From NCBI GenBank assembly GCA_948146395.1, contig OX411556.1, positions 1,488,001-1,552,000 of the forward strand: DNA of 64,000 bases. Direction: 5' to 3'. Origin of the DNA: Fragum whitleyi (lineage: Eukaryota > Mollusca > Bivalvia > Cardiida > Cardiidae). The position numbers and the translations under genes are program-made. The first letter of the stretch is position 1. Each line of letters starts with the position of its first letter. This document shows positions 50,101 to 63,982 of the stretch, one piece after another. The notes beneath the pieces are model-generated. The model was not told the origin of the DNA. It made no database searches and saw nothing but the letters and a program-made list of their open reading frames with translations.

Positions 50101-53100
50101 GATTTAATGTTAAATATTTTGGGTACCCATTTTTCGATCGACTGATGCGCCCATGCATTCATACCCGCATCGCCTCAAACACGCGCGTTCGCTAGCTATG
50201 CATGTGCGCTTCAAATTGACACCGGTTTCGATGCCGTCTGATGCATCCGTCTGTGCGTTTATGCAGCATCCCTGACCCCTTGTTATTCGATTTGATAGTA
50301 ATTATTTAATCCTGATTTAATGTTAAATATTTTGGGTACCCATTTTTCGATCGACTGATGCGCCCATGCATTCATACCCACATCGTCCCAAACACTCGCG
50401 TTCACTAGCTATGCATGTGCGCTTCAAATTGACACCGGTTTCGATGCCGTCTGATGCATCCGTCTGTGCGTTTATGCAGCATCCCTGACCCCTTGTTATT
50501 CGATTTAATAGTAATTATTTAATCCTGATTTAATGTTAAATATTTTGGGTACCCATTTTTCGATCGACTGATGCGCCCATGCATTCATACCCACATCGCC
50601 CCAAACACGCGCGTTCGCTAGCTATGCATGTGCGCTTCAAATTGACACCGGTTTCGATGCCGTCTGATGCATCCGTCTGTGCGTTTATGCAGCATGCCTG
50701 ACCCCTTGTTATTCGATTTAATAGTAATTATTTAATCCTGATTTAATGTTAAATATTTTGGGTACCCATTTTTCGATCGACTGATGCGCCCATGCATTCA
50801 TACCCACATCGTCCCAAACACTCGCGTTCGCTAGCTATGCATGTGCGCTTCAAATTGACACCGGTTTCGATGCCGTCTGATGCATCCGTCTGTGCGTTTA
50901 TGCAGCATCCCTGACCCCTTGTTATTCGATTTAATAGTAATTATTTAATCCTGATTTAATGTTAAATATTTTGGGTACCCTTTTTTCGATCGACTGATGC
51001 GCCCATGCATTCATACCCACATCGTCCCAAACACGCGCGTTCGCTAGCTATGCATGTGCGCTTCAAATTGACACCGGTTTCGATGCCGTCTGATGCATCC
51101 GTCTGTGCGTTTATGCAGCATCCCTGACCCCTTGTTATTCGATTTAATAGTAATTATTTGATCCTGATTTAATGTTAAATATTTTGGGTACCAATTTTTC
51201 GATCGACTGATGCGCCCATGCATTCATACCCACATCGCCCCAAACACTCGCGTTCGCTAGCTATGCATGTGCGCTTCAAATTGACACCGGTTTCGATGCC
51301 GTCTGATACATCCGTCTGTGCGTTTATGCAGCATCCCTGACCCCTTGTTATTCGATTTAATAGTAATTATTTAATCCTGATTTAATGTTAAATATTTTGG
51401 GAACCCATTTTTCGATCGACTGATGCGCCCATGAATTCATACCCACATCGCCCCAAACACGCGCGTTCGCTAGCTATGCATGTGCGCTTCAAATTGACAC
51501 CGGTTTCGATGCCGTCTGATGCATCCGTCTGTGCGTTTATGCAGCATCTCTGACCCCTTGTTATTCGATTTAATAGTAATTATTTAATCCTGATTTAATG
51601 TTAAATATTTTGGGTACCCATTTTTCGATCGACTGATGCGCCCATGCATTCATACCCACATCGCCCCAAACACGCGCGTTCACTAGCTATGCATGTGCGC
51701 TTCAAATTGACACCGGTTTCGATGCCGTCTGATGCATCCGTCTGTGCGTTTATGCAGCATCCCTGACCCCTTGTTATTCGATTTAATAGTAATTATTTAA
51801 TCCTGATTTAATGTTAAATATTTTGGGTACCCATTTTTCGATCGACTGGTGCGCCCATGCATTCATACCCACATCGTCACAAACACTCGCGTTCGCTAGC
51901 TATGCATGTGCGCTTCAAATTGACACCGGTTTCGATGCCGTCTGATGCATCCGTCTGTGCGTTTATGCAGCATCCCTAACCCCTTGTTATTCGATTTAAT
52001 AGTAATTATTTAATCCTGATTTAATGTTAAATATTTTGGGTACCCATTTTTCGATCGACTGATGCGCCCATGCATTCATACCCACATCGTCCCAAACACG
52101 CGCGTTCGCTAGCTATGCATGTGCGCTTCAAATTGACACCGGTTTCGATGCCGTCTGATGCATCCGTCTGTGCGTTTATGCAGCATCCCTGACCCCTTGT
52201 TATTCGATTTAATAGTAATTATTTAATCCTGATTTAATGTTAAATATTTTGGGTACCCATTTTTCGATCGACTGATGCGCCCATGCATTCATACCCGCAT
52301 CGCCTCAAACACGCGCGTTCGCTAGCTATGCATGTGCGCTTCAAATTGACACCGGTTTCGATGCCGTCTGATGCATCCGTCTGTGCGTTTATGCAGCATC
52401 CCTGACCCCTTGTTATTCGATTTAATAGTAATTATTTAATCCTGATTTAATGTTAAATATTTTGGGTACCCATTTTTCGATCGACTGATGCGCCCATGCA
52501 TTCATACCCACATCGTCCCAAACACTCGCGTTCACTAGCTATGCATGTGCGCTTCAAATTGACACCGGTTTCGATGCCGTCTGATGCATCCGTCTGTGCG
52601 TTTATGCAGCATCCCTGACCCATTGTTATTCGATTTAATAGTAATTATTTAATCCTGATTTAATGTTAAATATTTTGGGTACCCATTTTTCGATCGACTG
52701 ATGCGCCCATGCATTCATACCCACATCGCCCCAAACACGCGCGTTCGCTAGCTATGCATGTGCGCTTCAAATTGACACCGGTTTCGATGCCGTCTGATGC
52801 ATCCGTCTGTGCGTTTATGCAGCATCCCTGACCCCTTGTTATTCGATTTAATAGTAATTATTTAATCCTGATTTAATGTTAAATATTTTGGGTACCCATT
52901 TTTCGATCGACTGATGCGCCCATGCATTCATACCTACATCGTCCCAAACATTCGCGTTCGCTAGCTATGCATGTGCGCTTCAAATTGACACCGGTTTCGA
53001 TGCCGTCTGATGCATCCGTCTGTGCGTTTATGCAGCATCCCTGACCCCTTGTTATTCGATTTAATAGTAATTATTTAATCCTGATTTAATGTTAAATATT

Positions 53101-54612
53101 TTGGGTACCCATTTTTCGATCGACTGATGCGCCCATGCATTCATACCCACATCGCCCCAAACACGCGCGTTCACTAGCTATGCATGTGCGCTTCAAATTG
53201 ACACCGGTTTCGATGCCGTCTGATGCATCCGTCTGTGCGTTTATGCAGCATCCCTGACCCCTTGTTATTCGATTTAATAGTAATTATTTAATCCTGATTT
53301 AATGTTAAATATTTTGGGTACCCATTTTTCGATCGACTGATGCGCCCATGCATTCATACCCACATCGTCCCAAACACGCGCGTTCGCTAGCTATGCATGT
53401 GCGCTTCAAATTGACACCGGTTTCGATGCCGTCTGATGCATCCGTCTGTGCGTTTATGCAGCATCTCTGACCCCTTGTTATTCGATTTAATAGTAATTAT
53501 TTAATCCTGATTTAATGTTAAATATTTTGGGTACCCATTTTTCGATCGACTGATGCGCCCATGCATTCATACCCACATCGCCCCAAATACGCGCGTTCAC
53601 TAGCTATGCATGTGCGCTTCAAATTGACACCGGTTTCGATGCCGTCTGATGCATCCGTCTGTGCGTTTATGCAGCATCCCTGACCCCTTGTTATTCGATT
53701 TAATAGTAATTATTTAATCCTGATTTAATGTTAAATATTTTGGGTACCCATTTTTCGATCGACTGGTGCGCCCATGCATTCATACCCACATCGTCACAAA
53801 CACTCGCGTTCGCTAGCTATGCATGTGCGCTTCAAATTGACACCGGTTTCGATGCCGTCTGATGCATCCGTCTGTGCGTTTATGCAGCATCCCTGACCCC
53901 TTGTTATTCGATTTAATAGTAATTATTTAATCCTGATTTAATGTTAAATATTTTGGGTACCCATTTTTCGATCGACTGATGCGCCCATGCATTCATACCC
54001 ACATCGTCCCAAACACGCGCGTTCGCTAGCTATGCATGTGCGCTTCAAATTGACACCGGTTTCGATGCCGTCTGATGCATCCGTCTGTGCGTTTATGCAG
54101 CATCCCTGACCCCTTGTTATTCGATTTAATAGTAATTATTTAATCCTGATTTAATGTTAAATATTTTGGGTACCCATTTTTCGATCGACTGATGCGCCCA
54201 TGCATTCATACCCGCATCGCCTCAAACACGCGCGTTCGCTAGCTATGCATGTGCGCTTCAAATTGACACCGGTTTCGATGCCGTCTGATGCATCCGTCTG
54301 TGCGTTTATGCAGCATCCCTGACCCCTTGTTATTCGATTTAATAGTAATTATTTAATCCTGATTTAATGTTAAATATTTTGGGTACCCATTTTTCGATGG
54401 ACTGATGCGCCCATGCATTCATACCCACATCGTCCCAAACACTCGCGTTCACTAGCTATGCATGTGCGCTTCAAATTGACACCGGTTTCGATGCCGTCTG
54501 ATGCATCCGTCTGTGCGTTTATGCAGCATCCCTGACCCCTTGTTATTCGATTTAATAGTAATTATTTAATCCTGATTTAATGTTAAATATTTTGGGTACC
54601 CATTTTTCGATC
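43537..54612. repeat. Five-unit cassette occurring five times
   Basis: The cassette is: CGCGCGTTCACTAGC unit; ACTGGTGCG with GTCACAAAC unit; a plain CGCGCG unit; CCCGCATCGCCTC unit; CTCGCGTTCACTA unit. ACTGGTGCG starts at 43751, 45881, 49715, 51845 and 53762; CCGCATCGCC starts at 44201, 46331, 50165, 52295 and 54212. Spacings are exactly 10, 18, 10 and 9 units. GCATCTCTG precedes the cassette in four of five cases. The entry spans first to last occurrence; other units lie between them. Confidence 0.85.
47158..52908. repeat. Superblock copy 2 (tandem with copy 1)
   Basis: Begins exactly where copy 1 ends. Offsets are 5,538 bp for the first markers (41751/47289, 42051/47589, 42291/47829), 6,177 bp for the ATACAGCATC marker (43021/49198) and 5,964 bp from the first cassette on (43751/49715, 44321/50285, 45341/51305, 46011/51975, 46651/52615). 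Copy 2 therefore has three extra units between CCCAGACAC and ATACAGCATC and one fewer before the cassette. Confidence 0.83.
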
Positions 54613-57600
54613 GACTGATGCGCCCATGCATTCATACCCACATCGCCCCAAACACTCGCGTTCGCTAGCTATGCATGTGCGCTTCAAATTGACACCGGTT
54701 TCGATGCCGTCTGATGCATCCGTCTGTGCGTTTATGCAGCATCCCTGACCCCTTGTTATTCGATTTAATAGTAATTATTTAATCCTGATTTAATGTTAAA
54801 TATTTTGGGTACCCTTTTTTCGATCGACTGATGCGCCCATGCATTCATACCCACATCGTCCCAAACACGCGCGTTCGCTAGCTATGCATGTGTGCTTCAA
54901 ATTGACACCGGTTTCGATGCCGTCTGATGCATCCGTCTGTGCGTTTATGCAGCATCCCTAACCCCTTGTTATTCGATTTAATAGTAATTATTTAATCCTG
55001 ATTTAATGTTTAATATTTTGGGTACCAATTTTTCGATCGACTGATGCGCCCTGCGTTCATACCCACATCGTCCCAAACACTCGCGTTCGCTAGCTATGCA
55101 TGTGCGCTTCAAATTGACACCGGTTTCGATGCCGTCTGATGCATCCGTCTGTGCGTTTATGCAGCATCCCTGACCCCTTGTTATTCGATTTAATAGTAAT
55201 TATTTAATCCTGATTTAATGTTAAATATTTTGGGTACCCATTTTTCGATCGACTGATGCGCCCATGCATTCATACCCACATCGTCCCAAACACTCGCGTT
55301 CGCTAGCTATGCATGTGCGCTTCAAATTGACACCGGTTTCGATGCCGTCTGATACATCCGTCTGTGCGTTTATGCAGCATCCCTGACCCCTTGTTATTCG
55401 ATTTAATAGTAATTATTTAATCCTGATTTAATGTTAAATATTTTGGGTACCCATTTTTCGATCGACTGATGCGCCCATGCATTCATACCCACATCGTCCC
55501 AAACACGCGCGTTCACTAGCTATGCATGTGCGCTTCAAATTGACACCGGTTTCGATGCCGTCTGATGCATCCGTCTGTGCGTTTATGCAGCATCCCTGAC
55601 CCCTTGTTATTCGATTTAATAGTAATTATTTAATCCTGATTTAATGTTAAATATTTTGGGTACCCATTTTTCGATCGACTGATGCGCCCATGCATTCATA
55701 ACCACATCGTCCCAAACACTCGCGTTCGCTAGCTATGCAAGTGCGCTTCAAATTGACACCGGTTTCGATGCCGTCTGATGCATCCGTCTGTGCGTTTATG
55801 CAGCATCCCTGACCCCTTGTTATTCGATTTAATAGTAATTATTTAATCCTGATTTAATGTTTAATATTTTGGGTACCCATTTTTCGATCGACTGATGCGC
55901 CCATGCGTTCATACCCACATCGTCCCAAACACTCGCGTTCGCTAGCTATGCATGTGCGCTTCAAATTGACACCGGTTTCGATGGCGTCTGATGCATCCGT
56001 CTGTGCGTTTATGCAGCATCCCTGACATCTTGTTATTCGATTTAATAGTAATTATTTAATCCTGATTTAATGTTAAATATTTTGGGTACCCATTTTTCGA
56101 TCGACTGATGCGCCCATGCATTCATACCCACATCGTCCCAAACACTCGCGTTCGCTAGCTATGCATGTGCGCTTCAAATTGACACCGGTTTCGATGCCGT
56201 CTGATGCATCCGTCTGTGCGTTTATGCAGCATCCCTGACCCCTTGTTATTTGATTTAATAGTAATTATTTAATCCTGATTTAATGTTAAATATTTTGGGT
56301 ACCCATTTTTCGATCGACTGATGCGCCCATGCATTCATACCCACATCGCCCCAAACACTCGCGTTCGCTAGCTATGCATGTGCGCTTCAAATTGACACCG
56401 GTTTCGATGCCGTCTGATGCATCCGTCTGTGCGTTTATGCAGCATCCCTGACCCCTTGTTATTCGATTTAATAGTAATTATTTAATCCTGATTTAATGTT
56501 AAATATTTTGGGTACCCATTTTTCGATCGACTGATGCGCCCATGCATTCATACCCACATCGTCCCAAACACGCGCGTTCACTAGCTATGCATGTGCGCTT
56601 CAAATTGACACCTGTTTCGATGCCGTCTGATGCATCCGTCTGTGCGTTTATGCAGCATCCCTGACCCCTTGTTATTCGATTTAATAGTAATTATTTAATC
56701 CTGATTTAATGTAAAATATTTTGGGTACCCATTTTTCGATCGACTGATGCGCCCATGCATTCATACCCACATCGCCCCAAACACTCGCGTTCGCTAGCTA
56801 TGCATGTGCGCTTCAAATTGACACCGGTTTCGATGCCGTCTGATGCATCCGTCTGTGCGTTTATGCAGCATCCCTGACCCCTTGTTATTCGATTTAATAG
56901 TAATTATTTAATCCTGATTTAATGTTAAATATTTTGGGTACCCATTTTTCGATCGACTGATGCGCCCATGCATTCATACCCACATCGCCCCAAACACGCG
57001 CGTTCGCTAGCTATGCATGTGCGCTTCAAATTGACACCGGTTTCGATGCCGTCTTATGCATCCGTCTGTGCGTTTATGCAGCATCCCTGACCCCTTGTTA
57101 TTCGATTTAATAGTAATTATTTAATCTTGATTTAATGTTAAATATTTTCGGTACCCATTTTTCGATCGACTGATGCGCCCATGCATACATACCCACATCG
57201 TCCCGAACACTCGCGTTCGCTAGCTATGCATGTGCGCTTCAAATTGACACCGGTTTCGATGCCGTCTGATGCATCCGTCTGTGCGTTTATGCAGCATCCC
57301 TGACCCCTTGTTATTCGATTTAATAGTAATTATTTAATCCTGATTTAATGTTAAATATTTTGGGTACCCATTTTTCGATCGACTGATGCGCCCATGCATT
57401 CATACCCACATCGCCCCAAACACGCGCGTTCGCTAGCTATGCATGTGCGCTTCGAATCGACACCGGTTTCGATGCCGTCTGATGCATTCGTCTGTGCGTT
57501 TATGCAGCATCCCTGACCCCTTGTTATTCGATTTAATAGTAATTATTTAATCCTGATTTAATGTTAAATATTTTGGGTACCCATTTTTCGATCGACTGAT

Positions 57601-60574
57601 GCGCCCATGCATTCATACCCACATCGTCCCAAACACTCGCGTTCGCTAGCTATGCATGTGCGCTTCAAATTGACACCTGTTTCGATGCCGTCTGATGCAT
57701 CCGTCTGTGCGTTTATGCAGCATCCCTGACCCCTTGTTATTCGATTTAATAGTAATTATTTAATCCTGATTTAATGTTAAATATTTTGGGTACCCATTTT
57801 TCGATCGACTGATGCGCCCATGCATTCAGACCCACATCGCCCCAAACACGCGCGTTGCTAGCTATGCATGTGCGCTTCAAATTGACACCGGTTTCGATGC
57901 CGTCTGATGCATCCGTCTGTGCGTTTATGCAGCATCCCTGACCCCTTGTTATTCGATTTAATAGTAATTATTTAATCCTGATTTAATGTTAAATATTTTG
58001 CGTACCCATTTTTCGATCGACTGATGCGCCCATGCATTCATACCCACATCGTCCCAAACACTCGCGTTCGCTAGCTATGCATGTGCGCTTCAAATTGACA
58101 CCGGTTTCGATGCCGTCTGATGCATCCGTCTGTGCGTTTATGCAGCATCCCTGACCCATTGTTATTCGATTTAATAGTAATTATTTAATCCTGATTTAAT
58201 GTTAAATATTTTGGGTACCCATTTTTCGATCGACTGATGCGCCCATGCATTCATACCCACATCGTCCCAGACACTCGCGTTCGCTAGCTATGCATGTGCG
58301 CTTCAAATTGACACCGGTTTCGATGCCGTCTGATGCATCCGTCTGTGCGTTTATGCAGCATCCCTGACCCCTTGTTATTCGATTTAATAGTAATTATTTA
58401 ATCCTGATTTAATGTTAAATATTTTGGGTACCCATTTTTCGATCGACTGATGCGCCCATGCATTCATACCCACATCGTCCCAAACACTCGCGTTCGCAAG
58501 CTATGCATGTGTGCTTCAAATTGACACCGGTTTCGATGCCGTCTGATGCATCCGTCTGTGCGTTTATGCAGCATCCCTGACCCCTTGTTATTCGATTTAA
58601 TAGTAATTATTTAATCCTGATTTAATGTTAAATATTTTGGGTACCCATTTTTCGATCGACTGATGCGCCCATGCATTCATACCCACATCGTCCCAAACAC
58701 TCGCGTTCGCTAGCTATGCATGTGCGCCTCAAATTGACACCGGTTTCGATGCCGTCTGATGCATCCGTCTGTGCGTTTATGCAGCATCCCTGACCCCTTG
58801 TTATTCGATTTAATAGTAATTATTTAATCCTGATTTAATGTTAAATATTTTGGGTACCCATTTTTCGATCGACTGATGCGCCCATGCATTCATACCCACA
58901 TCGTCCCAAACACGCGCGTTCACTAGCTATGCATGTGCGCTTCAAATTGACACCGGTTTCGATCCCGTCTGATGCATCCGTCTGTGCGTTTATGCAGCAT
59001 CCCTGACCCCTTGTTATTCGATTTAATAGTAATTATTTAATCCTGATTTAATGTTAAATATTTTGGGTACCCATTTTTCGATCGACTGATGCGCCCATGC
59101 ATTCATACCCACATCGCCCCAAACACGCGTGTTCGCTAGCTATGCATGTGCGCTTCAAATTGACACCGGTTTCGATGCCGTCTGATGCATCCGTCTGTGC
59201 GTTTATGCAGCATCCCTGACCCCTTGTTATTCGATTTAATAGTAATTATTTAATCCTGATTTAATGTTAAATATTTTGGGTACCCATTTTTCGATCGACT
59301 GATGCGCCCATGCATTCATACCCACATCGCCCCAAACACGCGTGTTCGCTAGCTATGCATGTGCGCTTCAAATTGACACCGGTTTCGATGCCGTCTGATG
59401 CATCCGTCTGTGCGTTTATGCAGCATCCCTGACCCCTTGTTATTCGATTTAATAGTAATTATTTAATCCTGATTAAATGTTAAATATTTTGGGTACCCAT
59501 TTTTCGATCGACTGATGCGCCCATGCATTCATACCCACATCGCCCCAAACACGCGCGTTCACTAGCTATGCATGTGCGCTTCAAATTGACACCGGTTTCG
59601 ATGCCGTCTGATGCATCCGTCTGTGCGTTTATGCAGCATCCCTGACCCCTTGTTATTCGATTTAATAGTAATTATTTAATCCTGATTTAATGTTAAATAT
59701 TTTGGGTACCCATTTTTCGATCGACTGATGCGCCCATGCATTCATACCCACATCGCTCCAAACACGCGCGTTCGCTAGCTATGCATGTGCGCTTCAAATT
59801 GACACCGGTTTCGATGCCGTCTGATGCATCCGTCTGTGCGTTTATGCAGCATCCCTGACCCCTTGTTATTCGATTTAATAGTAATTATTTAATCCTGATT
59901 TAATGTTAAATATTTTGGGTACCCATTTTTCGATCGACTGATGCGCCCATGCATTCATACCCACATCGCTCCAAACACGCGCGTTCGCTAGCTATGCATG
60001 TGCGCTTCAAATTGACACCGGTTTCGATGCCGTCTGATGCATCCGTCTGTGCGTTTATGCAGCATCCCTGACCCCTTGTTATTCGATTTAATAGTAATTA
60101 TTTAATCCTGATTTAATGTTAAATATTTTGGGTACCCATTTTTCGATCGACTGATGCGCCCATACATTCATACCCACATCGTCCCAAACACGCGCGTTCA
60201 CTAGCTATGCATGTGCGCTTCAAATTGACACCGGTTTGGATGCCGTCTGATGCATCCGTCTGTGCGTTTATGCAGCATCCCTGACCCCTTGTTATTCGAT
60301 TTAATAGTAATTATTTAATCCTGATTTAATGTTAAATATTTTGGGTACCCATTTTTCGATCGACTGATGCGCCCATGCATTCAGACCCACATCGCCCCAA
60401 ACACGCGCGTTCGCTAGCTATGCATGTGCGCTTCAAATTGACACCGGTTTCGATGCCGTCTGATGCATCCGTCTGTGCGTTTATGCAGCATCTCTGACCC
60501 CTTGTTATTCGATTTAATAGTAATTATTTAATCCTGATTTAATGTTAAATATTTTGGGTACCCATTTTTCGATC

Positions 60575-63500
60575 GACTGATGCGCCCATGCATTCATACC
60601 CACATCGTCCCAAACACTCGCGTTCGCTAGCTATGCATGTGCGCTTCAAATTGACACCGGTTTCGATGCCGTCTGATGCATCCGTCTGTGCGTTTATGCA
60701 GCATCCCTGACCCCTTGTCATTCGATTTAATAGTAATTATTTAATCCTGATTTAATGTTAAATATTTTGGGTACCCATTTTTCGATCGACTGATGCGCCC
60801 ATGTATTCATATCCACATCGCCCCAAACACGCGCGTTCGCTAGCTACGCATGTGCGCTTCAAATTGACACCGGTTTCGATGCCGTCTGATGCATCCGTCT
60901 GTGCGTTTATGCAGCATCCCTGACCCCTTGTTATTCGATTTAATAGTAATTATTTAATCCTGATTTAATGTTAAATATTTTGGGTACCCATTTTTCGATC
61001 GACTGATGCGCCCATGCATTCATACCCACATCGTCCCAAACACGCGCGTTCACTAGCTATGCATGTGCGCTTCAAATTGACACCGGTTTCGATGCCGTCT
61101 GATGCATCCGTCTGTGCGTTTATGCAGCATCCCTGACCCCTTGTTATTCGATTTAATAGTAATTATTTAATCCTGATTTAATGTTAAATATTTTGGGTAC
61201 CCATTTTTCGATCGACTGATGCGCCAATGCATTCATACCCACATCGCCCCAAACACGCGCGTTCGCTAGCTATGCATGTGCGCTTCAAATTGACACCGGT
61301 TTCGATGCCGTCTGATGCATCCGTCTGTGCGTTTATGCAGCATCCCTGACCCCTTGTTATTCGATTTAATAGTAATTATTTAATCCTGATTTAATGTTAA
61401 ATATTTTGGGTACCCATTTTTCTATCGACTGATGCGCCCATGCATTCATACCCACATCGCCCCAAACACGCGCGTTCGCTAGCTATGCATGTGCGCTTCA
61501 AATTGACACCGGTTTCGATGCCGTCTGATGCATCCGTCTGTGCGTTTATGCAGCATCTCTGACCCCTTGTTATTCGATTTAATAGTAATTATTTAATCCT
61601 GATTTAATGTTAAATATTTTGGGTACCCATTTTTCGATCGACTGATGCGCCCATGCATTCATACCCACATCGCCCCAAACACGCGCGTTCACTAGCTATG
61701 CATGTGCGCTTCAAATTGACACCGGTTTCGATGCCGTCTTATGCATCCGTCTGTGCGTTTATGCAGCATCCCTGACCCCTTGTTATTCGATTTAATAGTA
61801 ATTATTTAATCCTGATTTAATGTTAAATATTTTGGGTATCCATTTTTCGATCGACTGATGCGCCCATGCATTCATACCCACATCGCTCCAAACACGCGCG
61901 TTCGCTAGCTATGCATGTGCGCTTCAAATTGACACCGGTTTCGATGCCGTCTGATGCATCCGTCTGTGCGTTTATGCAGCATCCCTGACCCCTTGTTATT
62001 CGATTTAATAGTAATTATTTAATCCTGATTTAAAGTTAAATATTTTGGGTACCCATTTTTCGATCGACTGATGCGCCCATGCATTCATACCCACATCGTC
62101 CCAAACTCGCGCGTTCACTAGCTATGCATGTGCGCTTCAAATTGACACCGGTTTCGATGCCGTCTGATGCATCCGTCTGTGCGTTTATGCAGCATCCCTG
62201 ACCCCTTGTTATTCGATTTAATAATAATTATTTAATCCTGATTTAATGTTAAATATTTTGGGTACCCATTTTTCGATCGACTGATGCGCCCATGCATTCA
62301 TACCCACATCGCCCCAAACACGCGCGTTCGCTAGCTATGCATGTGCGCTTCAAATTGACACCGGTTTCGATGCCGTCTGATGCATCCGTCTGTGCGTTTA
62401 TGCAGCATCCCTGACCCCTTGTCATTCGATTTAATAGTAATTATTTAATCCTGATTTAATGTTAAATATTTTGGGTACCCATTTTTCTATCGACTGATGC
62501 GCCCATGTATTCATATCCACATCGCCCCAAACACGCGCGTTCGCTAGCTACGCATGTGCGCTTCAAATTGACACCGGTTTCGATGCCGTCTGATGCATCC
62601 GTCTGTGCGTTTATGCAGCATCTCTGACCCCTTGTTATTCGATTTAATAGTAATTATTTAATCCTGATTTAATGTTAAATATTTTGGGTACCCATTTTTC
62701 GATCGACTGATGCGCCCATGCATTCATACCCACATCGTCCCAAACACGCGCGTTCACTAGCTATGCATGTGCGCTTCAAATTGACACCGGTTTCGATGCC
62801 GTCTGATGCATCCGTCTGTGCGTTTATGCAGCATCCCTGACCCTTTGTTATTCGATTTAATAGTAATTATTTAATCCTGATTTAATGTTAAATATTTTGG
62901 GTACCCATTTTTCGATCGACTGATGCGCCCATGCATTCATACCCACATCGCCCCAAACACGCGCGTTCGCTAGCTATGCATGTGCGCTTCAAATTGACAC
63001 CGGTTTCGATGCCGTCTGATGCATCCGTCTGTGCGTTTATGCAGCATCCCTGACCCCTTGTTATTCGATTTAATAGTAATTATTTAATCCTGATTTAATG
63101 TTAAATATTTTGGGTACCCATTTTTCGATCGACTGATGCGCCCATGAATTCATACCCACATCGCCCCAAACACGCGCGTTCGCTAGCTATGCATGTGCGC
63201 TTCAAATTGACACCGGTTTCGATGCCGTCTGATGCATCCGTCTGTGCGTTTATGCAGCATCTCTGACCCCTTGTTATTCGATTTAATAGTAATTATTTAA
63301 TCCTGATTTAATGTTAAATATTTTGGGTACCCATTTTTCGATCGACTGATGCGCCCATGCATTCATACCCACATCGCCCCAAACACGCGCGTTCACTAGC
63401 TATGCATGTGCGCTTCAAATTGACACCGGTTTCGATGGCGTCTTATGCATCCGTCTGTGCGTTTATGCAGCATCCCTGACCCCTTGTTATTCGATTTAAT

Positions 63501-63982
63501 AGTAATTATTTAATCCTGATTTAATGTTAAATATTTTGGGTACCCATTTTTCGATCGACTGATGCGCCCATGCATTCATACCCACATCGCTCCAAACACG
63601 CGCGTTCGCTAGCTATGCATGTGCGCTTCAAATTGACACCGGTTTCGATGCCGTCTGATGCATCCGTCTGTGCGTTTATGCAGCATCCCTGACCCCTTGT
63701 TATTCGATTTAATAGTAATTATTTAATCCTGATTTAATGTTAAATATTTTGGGTACCCATTTTTCGATCGACTGATGCGCCCATGCATTCATACCCACAT
63801 CGTCCCAAACTCGCGCGTTCACTAGCTATGCATGTGCGCTTCAAATTGACACCGGTTTCGATGCCGTCTGATGCATCCGTCTGTGCGTTTATGCAGCATC
63901 CCTGACCCCTTGTTATTCGATTTAATAGTAATTATTTAATCCTGATTTAATGTTAAATATTTTGGGTACCCATTTTTCGATC
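60575..63982. repeat. Tandem pair of 8-unit (1,704-bp) higher-order repeats
   Basis: Copy 1 is 60575-62278 and copy 2 is 62279-63982. Seven of eight units match by marker: TTGTCATTCG (60715/62419), ATGTATTCATATCC with CTACGCATG (60801/62505), CGCGCGTTCACT, GCATCTCTG (about 61554/63258), CGTCTTATG with TTCACT, ATCGCTCCAAAC (61884/63588) and CAAACTCGCGCG (62102/63806). The first units differ at positions 34 and 44. The array continues past the window, so more copies may follow. Confidence 0.85.
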
